Assembly (NCBI GenBank): GCA_963576735.1
Contig: OY755175.1
Coordinates: 1,380,401 to 1,444,400 of the forward strand
DNA length: 64,000 nt
Source: Bedellia somnulentella
Lineage: Eukaryota > Arthropoda > Insecta > Lepidoptera > Bedelliidae
Direction: 5' to 3'
In this document: one piece after another, positions 32,191-44,233 of the stretch
Layout: each line of letters starts with the position of its first letter
Position numbering within the stretch: the stretch's first letter is position 1
Made by a program: the position numbers and the translations under genes
Notes under the pieces: model-generated
What the model was told of the DNA's origin: nothing
The model's input: the letters and a program-made list of their open reading frames with translations, nothing else
Database searches by the model: none

Positions 32191-33603
32191 ATGAATAACC
32201 TCAAAACTCCTCCTCGACCGCCGGATCCTCCTGATCAGGAGGATAATAGTATGGATACGGAATCACCGGAGCTATTTAGTCCCATAACAAAAGAGGCCAG
32301 AAAAAGGCAACTCGGCGACTCTGACCTCCCGGCTCCAACTAATAAGAAAACAATAATTAACCCAGATGTTGCAAATGCATCTATACAAGCCGTGTATGTT
32401 CACCCCTTATTAGTTGAGGGTATTAATAATTATTCTCTAACGGACAAGGGTCCTTTTATAGTCCATATCAGCCGAATGGAGTCTGATCCCTCAGCCGGTA
32501 CTTCCATCCGCCCAATTAAAATAGGCCAACTTCTTCATAAGAATAATATTAAAACTATCAAAAATGATGGTATCAAAGGTGTGGGTAGAAACAGGGTAGC
32601 TGTTGAGTTTCTATCTGCCCAGTCAGCGAATGACTTCCTTGCTCACCCTGTTCTTACAAGTAATAAACTTAAGGCCATAATCCCTTCATTCAGTGTCATG
32701 AAAATGGGTCTAGTACGTGGTGTTCCTGTTGAATGGAATATGGATGAATTCGTGGATTCGCTTGAGTTGCCAACAGGTTGCGGTACAGTTTTGAAGGCAA
32801 GGCGACTGAATCGCAAGGTCACTAATGAAGGTTTAGTTTCTTGGGTTCCCACTCAGTCAGTAGTAATAACCTTTCAAGGGCAAATATTACCAGAAAGAGT
32901 TTTTAGTTACAAAAACTCATTGATTGTAGAAATTTACCAGCTTCCGACAATTCAATGTTTGAAGTGTTGCCGTTTTGGTCACATCAAAGCACAGTGCAGG
33001 TCCAAACAACGCTGCTCTAAATGTCAAGAAGAGCATTCTAGCGATAGCTGTGACCTGATGTCAGATAAGATATCATGTCTTTTCTGTTCGGGTAACCATG
33101 CTGCCACACATAAAAATTGCCCAGAACAACAGCGCCAAAAAAATATTAAATTATTGATGTCTCAGGACTCTATCTCTTACTTTGAGGCATCATCAAGAAT
33201 TCCTGCTGTGAGAAGGTCATATGCTGATGTTGCATCAACTCTTTTTACCCCTACCCCTCTGTCTCCAATTATTCCTTCTCCATCATCACCTCAGGTATCT
33301 TATAAGAAAACTGTTTTCCATTCTCCAAAGCCCCGGACTCCTTTGCAAAAAGGGTATGATCGGGCAGCTCATCAAGCCATAGTTTCTGACCCCCCATCTT
33401 CTCTGAAAAATGGTTGCGGTTTATCAAATTCCTCTCTTCCTCACAATGAAAACCTCATAGAACTTTTAATATCCACTCTCATCAACTTGCTTAACAAGTG
33501 TGATGAATTTATACCGAACCACGTTGCCTCTTTACTATCGAATCTTGCCCCTTTTATTAATAATGGGTCTAAACCTCATACAGTGGAACATGAAAAGTCT
33601 TAG
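32191..33603 (+). CDS. I-group LINE ORF1, Gag-like nucleic-acid-binding protein
   Basis: 470 residues. The N-terminus is proline-rich and acidic, followed by an RRM/chaperone-like region. Three cysteine knuckles start near residue 256: CLKCCRFGHIKAQC (CX2CX4HX4C), CSKCQEEHSSDSC and CLFCSGNHAATHKNC. The tail is serine/proline-rich. Such proteins coat LINE RNA. The stop lies 41 bases past the ORF2 ATG, so the two ORFs overlap in the +1 relation. Confidence 0.88.
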   Translation: MNNLKTPPRPPDPPDQEDNSMDTESPELFSPITKEARKRQLGDSDLPAPTNKKTIINPDVANASIQAVYVHPLLVEGINNYSLTDKGPFIVHISRMESDPSAGTSIRPIKIGQLLHKNNIKTIKNDGIKGVGRNRVAVEFLSAQSANDFLAHPVLTSNKLKAIIPSFSVMKMGLVRGVPVEWNMDEFVDSLELPTGCGTVLKARRLNRKVTNEGLVSWVPTQSVVITFQGQILPERVFSYKNSLIVEIYQLPTIQCLKCCRFGHIKAQCRSKQRCSKCQEEHSSDSCDLMSDKISCLFCSGNHAATHKNCPEQQRQKNIKLLMSQDSISYFEASSRIPAVRRSYADVASTLFTPTPLSPIIPSPSSPQVSYKKTVFHSPKPRTPLQKGYDRAAHQAIVSDPPSSLKNGCGLSNSSLPHNENLIELLISTLINLLNKCDEFIPNHVASLLSNLAPFINNGSKPHTVEHEKS

Positions 33604-36600
33604 ACACAAGAAATATGAAATCTCTCTTTTAGCACAACAATTCTCTCCTGTTGTCTTTGCCCTCTCTGAGACGTGGTTAATCCCTGGTTCTCATGTACGA
33701 GTGCCAGGATATTCATGTCTGCGGGATGACAGGGATGATGGATGGGGTGGCTGTGCCATCCTCATCAAACATAATAGTCCTTATCAACTAATGCAAATAC
33801 CTTCTCACAGTAATGGATTCAATTTTGTTGCAGTAAAGTTGAAAGATTTTACTGTGGTTTCTCTTTATATATACTCTCCTTCTCACTCCATTGTGATTGA
33901 AATTAAGAACATTCTCTCTTCCCTTCCTTCCCCCGTTATTGTGATGGGTGATTTTAATATTCATCACACTATGTGGGGCAGCTACTATTGCGACCCTATC
34001 TCATTCACTTTCTTGGAAATGCTTCATGACCTTAATATTTGCCTTTTGAATGATGGTTCTCCGACTCGGAGAGTAAACCCCTCACAAAACTGGAAGAGTG
34101 CTGTAGACCTCTCCTTGTCTTCCCCTTCTATTGCTTCCTCTATCTCATGGAGGACTCTCGCTGATTCCTGTGGTAGTGATCACTTCCCCATCATCATTTC
34201 TTTCCCTTCAAACTCCCCTCCCCCACCAGATCCCAACCCCCTGTTAAAATATCGACTGCCATCTTCTCCTATAGCCTGGTGTGAATATGCTTCCTCTTTG
34301 GAATCCAAGATTTCCTCTCTGCCACCCGTGTCCAACAGTAATGCCATTGAAGTTTACAATAGGTTTGTTGATGGAATTAAATCAGCTGCTGATGAATCAT
34401 TCCCCATTAAAACTGGAAGACAAAAATATTCCTCCCCTCCCTGGTGGGATGGTGAATGCTCAAATGCAGTGAGCAAAAGATATGAGTCCGAACTGGCTTT
34501 TGCTGGTAATATGTCTTTTGAAAATTATGTTAAATTCCAACAAGTTGCTGCTGCTACTAGAAGACTTTTAAATAAGAAAAAAAGATGTGGTTGGAGATCT
34601 TTCTGTGAGTCACTTTCACCTAAAACTCCCCCATCCGTAGTTTGGAAGCAACTGAAAAAATTCAGAAAAGGCATATCCTCCACCTCTCCTTCCTCAAATG
34701 ACTCATCTTTGTGGCTCAATAATTTTATAGACAAAATAGCTCCACCTTCAGTTCCATCTCTTGACCTACTCCCTATTCCTCTTAATTTCTCTTCCAATAG
34801 TACTTTTGACCAAAATTTTACTCTACTTGAACTATCCACTGCTTTGAGTGGCTTATCCGACTCAGCTCCTGGAGTGGATGGAATTCCGTATTCCTTCATT
34901 TATAAATCTAATGATAGTACTAAAGTAATGTACCTTAACTTAATTAACAGCTTTTTTATGACTGGTTCTCTACCTGATTCTTGGAAGTCACAGATTGTCA
35001 TCCCATTACTTAAGAATGGCAAGAGTCCGGTTGAGTCTTCGTCCTACCGCCCAATCGCGTTATCTTCTGTTCTTTTGAAGATTTCTGAGCATCTTCTTAA
35101 GAACCGGCTGGAATGGTTTTTGGAAAGCCAAGGTATTTTAGCCAACTCACAGTTTGGTTTTCGAAAGGGAATGGGGACTATGGATAGCATAGCTGTTCTA
35201 ACTACAGATATCCGTTCATCTTTTGGTCGAAAAGAATACCTGTTGGGCTCTTTTCTCGATATTAATGCTGCATATGACAATGTTTTGCTTCAGGTGCTCA
35301 GGCAGGTCATGCTATATCTGAATATCCCTATGAGGCTCACACACTTTATATGCAACCTGATTGTAAATAGGATTCTGTTCATACGAGATAATGGGAGTAT
35401 TGTATGTCAAAGAACGGTCTGGAAAGGTCTCCCACAGGGATCGGTGCTCAGTCCTCTTCTGTTCAGTATTTATACACACGACCTTGACCAAAGCGTGAGT
35501 GGATTTTGTGAGGTATTGCAGTATGCGGATGACATATGTCTTTACACTGCGTCCAAGACCACCGAGGATGCTGCGCATAAAATGAATACTGCTTTAAATT
35601 ACTTGAATTCATATTTACTAGACCGCGGTCTTTCTCTGTCTCCTTCTAAAAGTAGCGCCGTTGTTTTTACACGAAAACGAGTTATCCCTGACGTGAACAT
35701 ATTAATTAAAGATACTCCAATCCATGTTGTTAATAAGGTGAAGTTCTTAGGGGTTGTCCTAGACTCTAGGTTAAACGGTGTTGCGCATTTCAACTATGTA
35801 GCTGGTAAATGTGAAAAGGGTATAAATGTTCTAAAAGCTCTTTCTGGTGTACGATGGGGTTCTCATCCGCAAACTCTCAAAATTTTATATAATGCTATTG
35901 TTCGTAGCCAATTTGATTACGCTTCATTTCTACTTCTGCCGGTATTGAAGTCTTCCCTTATACAATGGACTCGTCTCCAGGCGAGCTGTTTACGCATAAT
36001 CTTGGGTGCTATGAAAACAACTCCTATTAATGCTATGCAAGTAGAATGTTGTGATGCTCCTTTAAGCCTTCGACACCAATTTCTCTCAGACCGTTTTGTT
36101 TTTAAAGTTTTTCAAAATTCTTCCCACCCACTTCTCCCGAAGTTGAGAGATCTATCTAACATTTTAGTAAATAGTGATAATATTCCACCCATAGTTAAAA
36201 GTTTTAATTTTGTATGTGATCTTTCGCCTCCAGTATATCAGTCAGTTGGGAACCCGCTTTTTGGGCACTCGTTTCCTTCCCTGACATTCTCCCCTCACGT
36301 CATTTGTAATTTAGGTATTACAAAAAATTCTCCAGGTGCTAACTCTCTTTTTTTGGAATTTTGCTCTTCCAGGTGGAAAGGATGGCTGTACTTTTTTACA
36401 GACGCATCTAAGTCCTCCAATATGGAAAACGTTGGTTCAGCTGTATGGATCCCTAAATTCAAAATTGTCCTAAGCTTTTCATCCCCTCCCCAATCATCAG
36501 TGTTCACTGGAGAAGCTCTCGCTATATTGGAAGCGGCGAAATATATTTTGGCTCATAATATTTCTAAGGCTGTCATATTCTCAGACAGCTTATCTGTCTT

Positions 36601-37255
36601 AAAAACGATTACGTCAAATCCTTTTCGATCCAAGACCAAATTTCCTCTTATTCTGGACATAAGAGATTGTTTATATGACTGTCTACAACGTGGCCTGGAC
36701 GTTGTTTTGGTGTGGATACCCTCCCACTCAGGTATTAGTGATAATGAAGCTGTTGATTCCTACGCGAAAAACGCAGTCGGTTCAGCTCCCGTTCGTCATC
36801 CATTCATATATGCTCACGATCTTTGCGCTTTGGCGAAACCTCGTATGTTAGAGTCTTGGCAGAATTTATGGAACCGCTCGAAATTGATGAAAGGAATCCA
36901 CTACGGCGATATTCAACCTCAAATTCCATCACGGCCATGGTTCACTCGACGCCGATTTCATAATATTGATAGATGGGTTCTATCCACAATTACTAGACTG
37001 CGTCTTGGTCATGCATGTACTCCAGTTTTTCTTGCAAAGATCAGGGTGAGAGATCATTCGCTGTGCGAGTGTGGTCTGGCTGAGGGCTCTGTCGACCATT
37101 TATTCTTTGGTTGTCAATTATCTCCTTCCCTTTATGAAAATCTCCCTCCGTCTATTCCTCTCCCTACTAATATGAAATATCTGTTGTCCTTAGTTGATTC
37201 TCCCTTTTTTTCTACTTTGTGCCGTTTTATATTTAGTAATAACTTAAAATTGTAA
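33563..37255 (+). CDS. I-group LINE ORF2: endonuclease, RT, RNase H, CCHC
   Basis: The start is placed at ATG 33563 (MGLNLIQWNMKS) because the APE endonuclease begins there; upstream codons in this frame are not conserved-looking. Motifs: LSETWL, MGDFNIHHTMWGS (about 128), SDHFPI; RT: SSYRPIALSSVLLKISE, FLDINAAYDN, GLPQGSVLSPLLFSIYTHDL and QYADDICLY (about 653); RNase H: FFTDASKSS (about 944), TGEALAILEA, FSDSLSVL and WIPSHSGISDNEAVD (about 1051); terminal knuckle CECGLAEGSVDHLFFGC (about 1168). All catalytic residues are present, in 1230 codons with no stops. Confidence 0.9.
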   Translation: MGLNLIQWNMKSLRHKKYEISLLAQQFSPVVFALSETWLIPGSHVRVPGYSCLRDDRDDGWGGCAILIKHNSPYQLMQIPSHSNGFNFVAVKLKDFTVVSLYIYSPSHSIVIEIKNILSSLPSPVIVMGDFNIHHTMWGSYYCDPISFTFLEMLHDLNICLLNDGSPTRRVNPSQNWKSAVDLSLSSPSIASSISWRTLADSCGSDHFPIIISFPSNSPPPPDPNPLLKYRLPSSPIAWCEYASSLESKISSLPPVSNSNAIEVYNRFVDGIKSAADESFPIKTGRQKYSSPPWWDGECSNAVSKRYESELAFAGNMSFENYVKFQQVAAATRRLLNKKKRCGWRSFCESLSPKTPPSVVWKQLKKFRKGISSTSPSSNDSSLWLNNFIDKIAPPSVPSLDLLPIPLNFSSNSTFDQNFTLLELSTALSGLSDSAPGVDGIPYSFIYKSNDSTKVMYLNLINSFFMTGSLPDSWKSQIVIPLLKNGKSPVESSSYRPIALSSVLLKISEHLLKNRLEWFLESQGILANSQFGFRKGMGTMDSIAVLTTDIRSSFGRKEYLLGSFLDINAAYDNVLLQVLRQVMLYLNIPMRLTHFICNLIVNRILFIRDNGSIVCQRTVWKGLPQGSVLSPLLFSIYTHDLDQSVSGFCEVLQYADDICLYTASKTTEDAAHKMNTALNYLNSYLLDRGLSLSPSKSSAVVFTRKRVIPDVNILIKDTPIHVVNKVKFLGVVLDSRLNGVAHFNYVAGKCEKGINVLKALSGVRWGSHPQTLKILYNAIVRSQFDYASFLLLPVLKSSLIQWTRLQASCLRIILGAMKTTPINAMQVECCDAPLSLRHQFLSDRFVFKVFQNSSHPLLPKLRDLSNILVNSDNIPPIVKSFNFVCDLSPPVYQSVGNPLFGHSFPSLTFSPHVICNLGITKNSPGANSLFLEFCSSRWKGWLYFFTDASKSSNMENVGSAVWIPKFKIVLSFSSPPQSSVFTGEALAILEAAKYILAHNISKAVIFSDSLSVLKTITSNPFRSKTKFPLILDIRDCLYDCLQRGLDVVLVWIPSHSGISDNEAVDSYAKNAVGSAPVRHPFIYAHDLCALAKPRMLESWQNLWNRSKLMKGIHYGDIQPQIPSRPWFTRRRFHNIDRWVLSTITRLRLGHACTPVFLAKIRVRDHSLCECGLAEGSVDHLFFGCQLSPSLYENLPPSIPLPTNMKYLLSLVDSPFFSTLCRFIFSNNLKL

Positions 37256-37530
37256 ATTAATTGTGTTGTCCTATTTTATTGCACGTATGTTACATCTTAT
37301 GTATTTTGTGTTGTAGTTACATTGTGTTGTCCAATTTACTAATTTTTGTTTTAGATTCGTGTTAACTCGAGTCTTCAAGTATGTTCATTCGATTATATAT
37401 ATAAGTAAATTCACCGGCCAAACTCACATAGGGTGACTTTCTTGCATCTCACTTGACATTGGCGAAATAATTGTGGCAAACACGATTGAAGCCACTTAAA
37501 CAAAAATTGAATTGAATTGAACACGATACC

Positions 37531-38342
37531 AGCCTAAAACGATTTTTGCATAAAACATGAAAGATAATAATTGACTTTATTTACGAATAAATAATTGTCG
37601 AATTCGTTAATTTTGGTATTTAAGTCTTAACATACATACACACATATACTCACGGTTATGATTCGCTAGAAGGGGTAGCCAGAGCCAAGGAATCAATGTC
37701 TTAATCTTGGTGATTTTTTGATAAAGTTACTAATATTTAATAGCACAGAATCTAAATTGAATACATGTTCTTTGGCAAACATAAAATTATAAGTTATTTA
37801 TGTCCAAATAAAGACTGTAATGATTACAGGTCTATATGCTTTATTATAGATCTTAAACCAAAGATTTCAATGCAAATATATGATAAAAAATATCTTCTTT
37901 CATCATAATACTACAATTACTGTAAAGTTTTTCAATTTGGCAAAAATAACAAATACGTAAATTAATCCTTGTAGATGAATTTTTATCAAATTTTAATAGG
38001 GCTAGTATGGGATCCGCCATACTAATGTCACGCACACACACGCATTTACGAACACCGTTGTACTTTTTTTTAATCTCACCTGTCGTATCTGTATTGCCAA
38101 TCTATATACGTCAGTATAGCATAATAAATCTTTAATTAAATCTTTAAATAAATATTTGATAAATAAATACACTGCATTATATGCAATGACAGTTATGTTG
38201 ACGTTTTTGTGAATTGCCAAAAATTTAATTCAAATATGTCACTGTCTTGTAAGAAGACTATAAAGTTGCTTTTCGCATATTTATATTTTGTATATCTACT
38301 CATTTTGTAAAAGGAAAATTCATTACATCTGTACGATTACAT
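37531..38342. other. Intronic DNA with a family B fragment
   Basis: A partial family B copy (minus sense) is at about 37628-37700. Nothing else recognised. Confidence 0.5.
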
Positions 38343-38624
38343 TTAAACTGTATGCCTAATGCTTTAAGGTATATTTTCCCTAAATGTTCAGATATTTATG
38401 ATCACCCTGTCTGAGCAGATAACTTTGACGAGTTGTGCTTTCTGATATTATTGTCTCTTTGAGTGTTCAGATTTAATTGAAAAACCACTGCTCATATATT
38501 TGTGGCGAATTGGATGTTCAGATCTTATTGACCTTATTTACCGTAAAGAATTTATTGAAATTTACTGCTGCTCAGATATATTTGAGTACCTTGGCCGCTC
38601 CGATATATCTGATGGCGACTGTAC
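38343..38624 (-). repeat. MITE-like repeat with iterated ATATCTGA motifs, copy 2
   Basis: The reverse complement of 30705-30988 over its whole length, with few differences. Confidence 0.8.
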
Positions 38625-38947
38625 CAAGAAGGGCAATTAGAAACTTATTTTTAATTTTACGCATTGAAGACATCAACGCGTAGCTACACTTCATTTCTCT
38701 CATTAAGTTATAGTGTTACGATGAAATTATTTTCTCTTTACATTCTTATTTGTAAGTGACCATTAAAATCCACTTAATATAAATTCAACTTTTGTTTTAG
38801 TAAGAAGTTCCTATGTGTTATACGTGTATCAAAATACTTTAAGTTTGATTAAGCTTTTGTTGTAAAACCTATATAGGGATATTCAATTTAGGGAGTAAAT
38901 TTGGATACTGTTATTCGTATAAAAACTGTTATTGAAATTCCATAAAT
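38625..38947. other. Intronic DNA
   Basis: Nothing recognised. Confidence 0.4.
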
Positions 38948-39985
38948 TCAGAGTCATAGGCGCATATAGGTTGGAGTGCGGAGTGAGACAAGGGGGGTTG
39001 AGTTCACCGTCTCTTTTTAACCTGTACGTCAATGACCTGATAGGAGAGCTCAGTAGCACCAGGGTTGGATGTCATATCGATGGCGTCAGTTTTAATAACA
39101 TTAGTTACGCGGATGACATGGTGCTGCTGAGTGCATCTGTCTGTGGGTTAAGACAGCTTACCACTATCTGCGAGAAGTACGCTGACACTCACGGCTTGAT
39201 TTACAATGTAAAAAAGAGCAATGTCATGGTCTTTGGGGCCGGGAATCAGCGCCTAAATAAAGTACCACCTGTTAAGTTATACGGAAAAATTTTAAGTCGC
39301 GTATTTTCCTTTAAATACCTAGGCCACATACTGACGCCCGACCTCAAAGATGATGAGGACATTGAAAGGGAAAGGAGAGCGTTGTCGGTGAGAGCGAATA
39401 TGCTGGCGCGCAGGTTTGCGCGTGGTTCGGTACAGGTTAAGCTTACGCTCTTTAGAGCATACTGCACATCATTTTACACGTGCAGCCTGTGGGCGAGATA
39501 TACTCAAAGCTCGTATAGCGCTCTCCGAGTACAATATAATAATGCGTTTAGACAGCTGTTGGGGCTGCCACGGTACTGTAGCGCATCAGGGATGTTCGCG
39601 GACGCGAGAGTAGATTGTTTTTACGCGACAATGCGGAAACGATGCGCGTCCCTGGTGCGGCGGGTGCGGGGCAGCACCAACAGCATTCTAAACGTTATAG
39701 CTGATCGGTTAGATTGTCGATACTTGGGTCATTGTTACGCTGTATCAACTGGTATACCGTGACATTGATCCGAGTGTCAGTTAATTAGGTAATTTAATTT
39801 TTATTTTTTTATTTTTAAACTTTGTTTTTATTTTATTTTATTTTGTTTTTATTTAATTTGTGAATATGTTATTATTATTATTATTTTTTGTAGACCTACT
39901 AACATCTTAAAAATAAGTACTACTAACATAATGAGTCTATGTTACTTTATTAAATAAATAAATTATTATTATTATTATTATTATA
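38948..39985 (+). mobile_element. 5'-truncated LINE with RT palm/thumb and TAA-type tail
   Basis: The ORF to 39762 encodes the second half of an RT: CGVRQGGLSSPSLFNLYVND, NISYADDMVLLS (catalytic YADD), FKYLGHILTPDL and a cysteine-containing thumb, ending LGHCYAVSTGIP. The clade is not certain. An AT-rich 3' UTR follows, then (ATT)n at about 39965-39985. The 5' part is missing. Confidence 0.75.
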
Positions 39986-41357
39986 GCCTAGTTTGTATTA
40001 CTTCTGTTGTATATACTTTTTACGATTTTTTTTAGTCTTATTTGTTTGTATTATTATATGATGTATTTGATTGACGTAAATTAAAACGTATCTCCCTATC
40101 TATCTATATTACTAAGGAATATATGAACTCCGTATTACATGAATGGTTTCCGTGATTTTCCTGATACAGTTGAGTAAGAAGCGCAATTAACTGTCAATAA
40201 ATACCGGAGCCACACCTCGCTATTACATATATGTAACACTTTGCCGTTGTACGACCTACATGGGTGTGTTGTAAGGCGGTACTGAGACGAATCCAAGGTT
40301 GGCTTTTAATTGGATTTTGAGTTGTTTTATGATGAAGGGTAGAAAGGATTTCTGCGAATACAAGAATTAGATTTATTTACGATGATGAGCATTGGTATTA
40401 AATTAAATAATCTTTACTGGCTTACTAACAATAAGTACTTATATTTTAAAAACGTAGTCAAATATTTTGTATTGTTTTTGTTCTTACAAAATACCATACA
40501 ATATCTATGTACTCTTAAGAGTTAATATAATTTTTGATGTTCAAAGGGTGTAACATTTTGTTAATATTCTAATTAGTGTTGTAATATTTTCAAAAAGTAT
40601 TGCTTCTATAGGCATCTTTGCATAACAAATCAAATCAAATACAATATTGATCCTCACACATTACGGATCTGAAAAAAACATTACATATAATATAAAATAA
40701 AGCAACTGAGATTGAAATAAAAATGTTCTGATACTAAGAAACTAACAGTATCAGGACGAGTTTGCCACAAATAAGGTCTCTCTCGTTTTACTCTTGGATT
40801 ACATAATCCACATTCGTTGATTCGGTGAAATTAACGGTTATGCAACCGATCGATACCTTATGAGGCTGCCTTCCATCTTTGAATGACATGCAGGCTTCTA
40901 GGTCATCTTTTGTTTTATCGGTAACTTATCTGGGCTTATTTGATGTTGTCACTTTAAAAGGCTGTTATGTAGGTGCTCTCAATCCCTTTGTAATTTTTGT
41001 AGTTTCATTTTACCTACCGCTTTCCTATATGGGGTGATAAGGTTTGAATACACGACGTTGATTATGTTTGGGTAGGCAGACTATAACGACTACTTCCTAT
41101 AATAGCCGAGACCTACGAACTAAGTGGCGAAGCGAAAAACTAACGATGTTGTTGTTTCAAAAATTCTGGATTTCTTTCAGTAATTACCTAACCAAATTAT
41201 TTTAAGAGAAACTCCCCAGAACTGAACCTGAATCGTCCGCATACCAAGACTATTTTTTTTACATTTATACCTCAGAGGCAATAAAGTTTAACCATGTATA
41301 TCGCTGAATCGTAAGACATTCAAGTTTAATATATGTATACATATATTATTATTTCAG
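39986..41357. other. Intronic DNA
   Basis: End of intron 1 of the CPAP1-type gene. Nothing recognised. Confidence 0.4.
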
Positions 41358-41475
41358 ATGGAGCATACTGTTTGGGTGCCTCTTAGCAAGTGCTGTGGCC
41401 TTGTCTTCGGAAGAGGAAGACAGGGTGCCTGATGCTGGAGTAGACAGCGATGAGGCCTTATCACTAGAGGAAGAG
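41358..41475 (+). CDS. CPAP1-type cuticle protein, coding exon 2 (signal peptide)
   Basis: Acceptor TTATTTCAG and donor GTTAGT. Together with exon 1 it encodes MDIRWSILFGCLLASAVALS, a hydrophobic signal peptide with a small-residue cleavage site. An acidic, glutamate-rich segment follows (EEEDRVPDAGVDSDEALSL). It ends in phase 0. The ATG at the exon's own start opens a frame that stops after about 23 codons, so the start must come from upstream. Confidence 0.75.
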
Positions 41476-43616
41476 GTTAGTATTATTAGATTAATTATTT
41501 TAAAGATTGAATATGTAATCTTAAAAACATAGTAGGGTTAAATATATACCCGTGTTGTTTATATAAACACAGTTCAGTCTCTTTTCGTTGGTTACCTTGG
41601 GTGATGATCCCGTTTCCACTTCGGCTGACTCTTTAAAATATGAACGTGAGAGAAGGTAAATGTGATGTAGTAGGAAAGGTAGGAAATATCATACACTTTA
41701 TTTTTTTAAAGACAACAGAATGAAAAAAGGCAGTGATAAGAGAATAACATTTTGTAAATTGTGTCATTAATTAAAATGTGTCATTAATTAAATATTAATT
41801 AAACTACATAGTTTTTAAAGTTGATGTAATATCCAAAAATATAATAAGTTTTTTATCGCCTCCAATATTTTACTCTTAATATTATATTCGTTAGTTTATC
41901 GTATTTGAATGAATAAGATATAAGCATAACAAAATAAAATATTTCAACCAATTAAAATAAAAAAAATATAATATCTGTCTATGATGATACGCTTGTTTGT
42001 TTAATTATTTACAGTCGTTTTGATAAGAATCATTTATACTTTCTTCCGCTAACGATAATAAGTGCGTTGATACAATTAGTGATAACTGATAACCCAATAT
42101 GCAATGTGTGGTTATCATTTACTTAAATCATAAACAAGACAGTGTGATATTTAAATTTAACCAAATTAAAAGATTTGTGATTTTCGTTTAATTTTTGTTA
42201 TGTCTTGGATCCATTGACTGTAAGTCTATATTTCATTTGAAGATCCTAGATAAAAAAAATAAAAAATATCACCACTTACAAAATAAACTGAGTCACTTAC
42301 AAAATAAACTGAGTCACTTCCTATAAGGCTTTACATTTGAAAACTAATATTAACAGTGCACTTTCAAGAATTACATTGGCGAAGAGATCGCGTAACCGCG
42401 TCCATTATACTTTATAATGGAACCAATATAAATGAAATAGATACCAATAAATACATAGCAAGCTAGAATGCAATGTCACCGTCTCATTAAAATTATATCA
42501 TGTCCGTCGGGATTGTCCGCGCTTTTATAACACTGGAAGTCAAAAGAATGAGAATGCACTTTTATTATTGGTAAGCGGTAGGTCTACTAATAGATTTTTA
42601 TATTTTGGTGCTGAATCAAACGTTTCTAAGTTGGTTGTAAGATAACTTACAACGTCGTAAAACATTCAGAAACATATTCAGAATAAATAGGATAGAAGAA
42701 CATAGCACATAGCCCTTGGGGCATCTCGGAGGTTTAAAGAGTTTTATAGGCTATACCTTGGTATACCTGCTACTTCGTAATGGCAATACGTGTTTTGCCA
42801 CTTGGCAATATTAAGCGCTGAGTTAGGACCTAGTTTGTGTTACCATAGCACTAATCTTTAGGTCAAAAATATTGTTTTTTCACTTTTTGTATTGTTTTTT
42901 ATATTGTATGGTGTTATGTTAACATAAAAAAACGAGTTATCTATCTATCTATCTATCTATTAATACAGAGAAATATCGGATATAAGGAGAAATATGGTAA
43001 CTGTTTTTTGGAGTTGTACAGCTCTGTGTAAAAAGGTAGTTCAAATAAGATTTGTCAAATAATGGCGAAAACAGTATTCTTTTTAATCGCTGCTCTGTTA
43101 GCTTCAGCTGCGATAACTAGGGAAAATAATGTATTTATAAAACGATGAAAACTAATATTATAACGCTGAGTAACTACGATTGTAACAAATAAGTTATCCA
43201 AATCGATCCTGTTTTTAATCAATAAGTATGCAAACGCAAATCTCATTTCCAATTAATATATTCAATGTTTTATTCCAAATCGCGTCAAAGTCAATGGCCG
43301 CGACGAGCAAGGCCGAACGATAGTGAAAGTCGAAAGCGGTGCCGTACATTTTCGTAATTTACACTCGATTTTCAGATTAAAGCCTATCTCTTTCTGGTAA
43401 TCTTAGTTATTTTCTACCGTTTTATTGCTCGGCTATATAAATTTCTATTCTTAGTTCGTATACGTAGATAATGATAACTTCTTGTAATACATTCAAGGTT
43501 AGGCAGTTACAATAAAAATATACGGACATGTAAATTTACGGAAAGAAACTTCAATTCTTGTTATTTTTATAATTTGTTTAAAAAAGATGATAAGGACAGA
43601 CATTGGAAATTAATCA

Positions 43617-43866
43617 TATACATACATATACTCACGGCTATAAATCCCAGAAAGGGGTAGCCAGAGCTAAAGAATTAGAAATTCCTCAGCCACTTTTGGA
43701 ATTTTGAGTGGGGAAAAGATAGTAAAAATAAAGGTTGTTGGTGATGGGTCTCCAACCGCATCGCCCAAAAATCCCTTAATAGCCCCATACCGTTAGTCGC
43801 CTCTTACACCTCGTACACCCACCGGTAGAAATGGGGTAGTGCTATTCTAAACCGACACTACACGGC
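43617..43866 (-). repeat. Family B repeat, near complete
   Basis: From ATACATACATATACTCACGG to CGACACTACACGGC. Confidence 0.75.
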
Positions 43867-43939
43867 AATCATATACATATAACAGGATAGGTTATCATAT
43901 CACCTTCGCGTGATAGAAATAAAAACATTATAAAAATTA

Positions 43940-44165
43940 AACATACATACACGGCTATTAATCCCAAATAGGGGGTAGCCAGAAATCCCCAGATTGTTTT
44001 GGAAGTCAATTGGGGAAAAGATAGTAAATGTAAAGTATCGTTGATCGATGGTTCTCCAGCCACATCCCCCAACATTCACTTAGTCACAAGCAAGTTCAAA
44101 AGTACCATACCTCGCCTCGTACACCACCCATAGGAAGAGTCGCTTTTGTTACACTACTCCCATTT
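43940..44165 (-). repeat. Family B repeat, diverged
   Basis: Contains GGGGTAGCCAG and the CTCCAGCCACATCCCCCAAC block, with several indels. Confidence 0.6.
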
Positions 44166-44233
44166 ATCCCATGAAAAGAATTGAATATAATAATGGTAAT
44201 GCTCTTTTTATTTACATACAATACGTATGGTAC

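Larger units (their letters stand above)
32013..37518 (+). mobile_element. Full-length I-group LINE with two intact ORFs
   Basis: It starts TGTTTTTTTTCGCTGTC after GAACACGATACC (32001-32012). It ends in TTGAATTGAATT-type units directly before a second GAACACGATACC (37519-37530), giving a perfect 12-bp target duplication. The 5' UTR is about 180 bp, ORF1 is 32191-33603, ORF2 is 33563-37255, and the 3' UTR is about 260 bp. It may be mobilisation-competent. Confidence 0.9.
13221..41357 (+). other. Intron 1 of the CPAP1-type gene (about 28 kb)
   Basis: Donor GTATTT and acceptor TATTTCAG. It contains most of the mobile elements of the window. The LINE at 17284 and the two LINEs at 32013 and 38948 are in the same orientation as the gene, as is the BEL element. 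Confidence 0.65.

Noticed and set aside
43055..43252. 65-codon minus ORF in the cuticle-gene intron 2
   Set aside because: No domain, splice or codon-use support; AT-rich intronic sequence.
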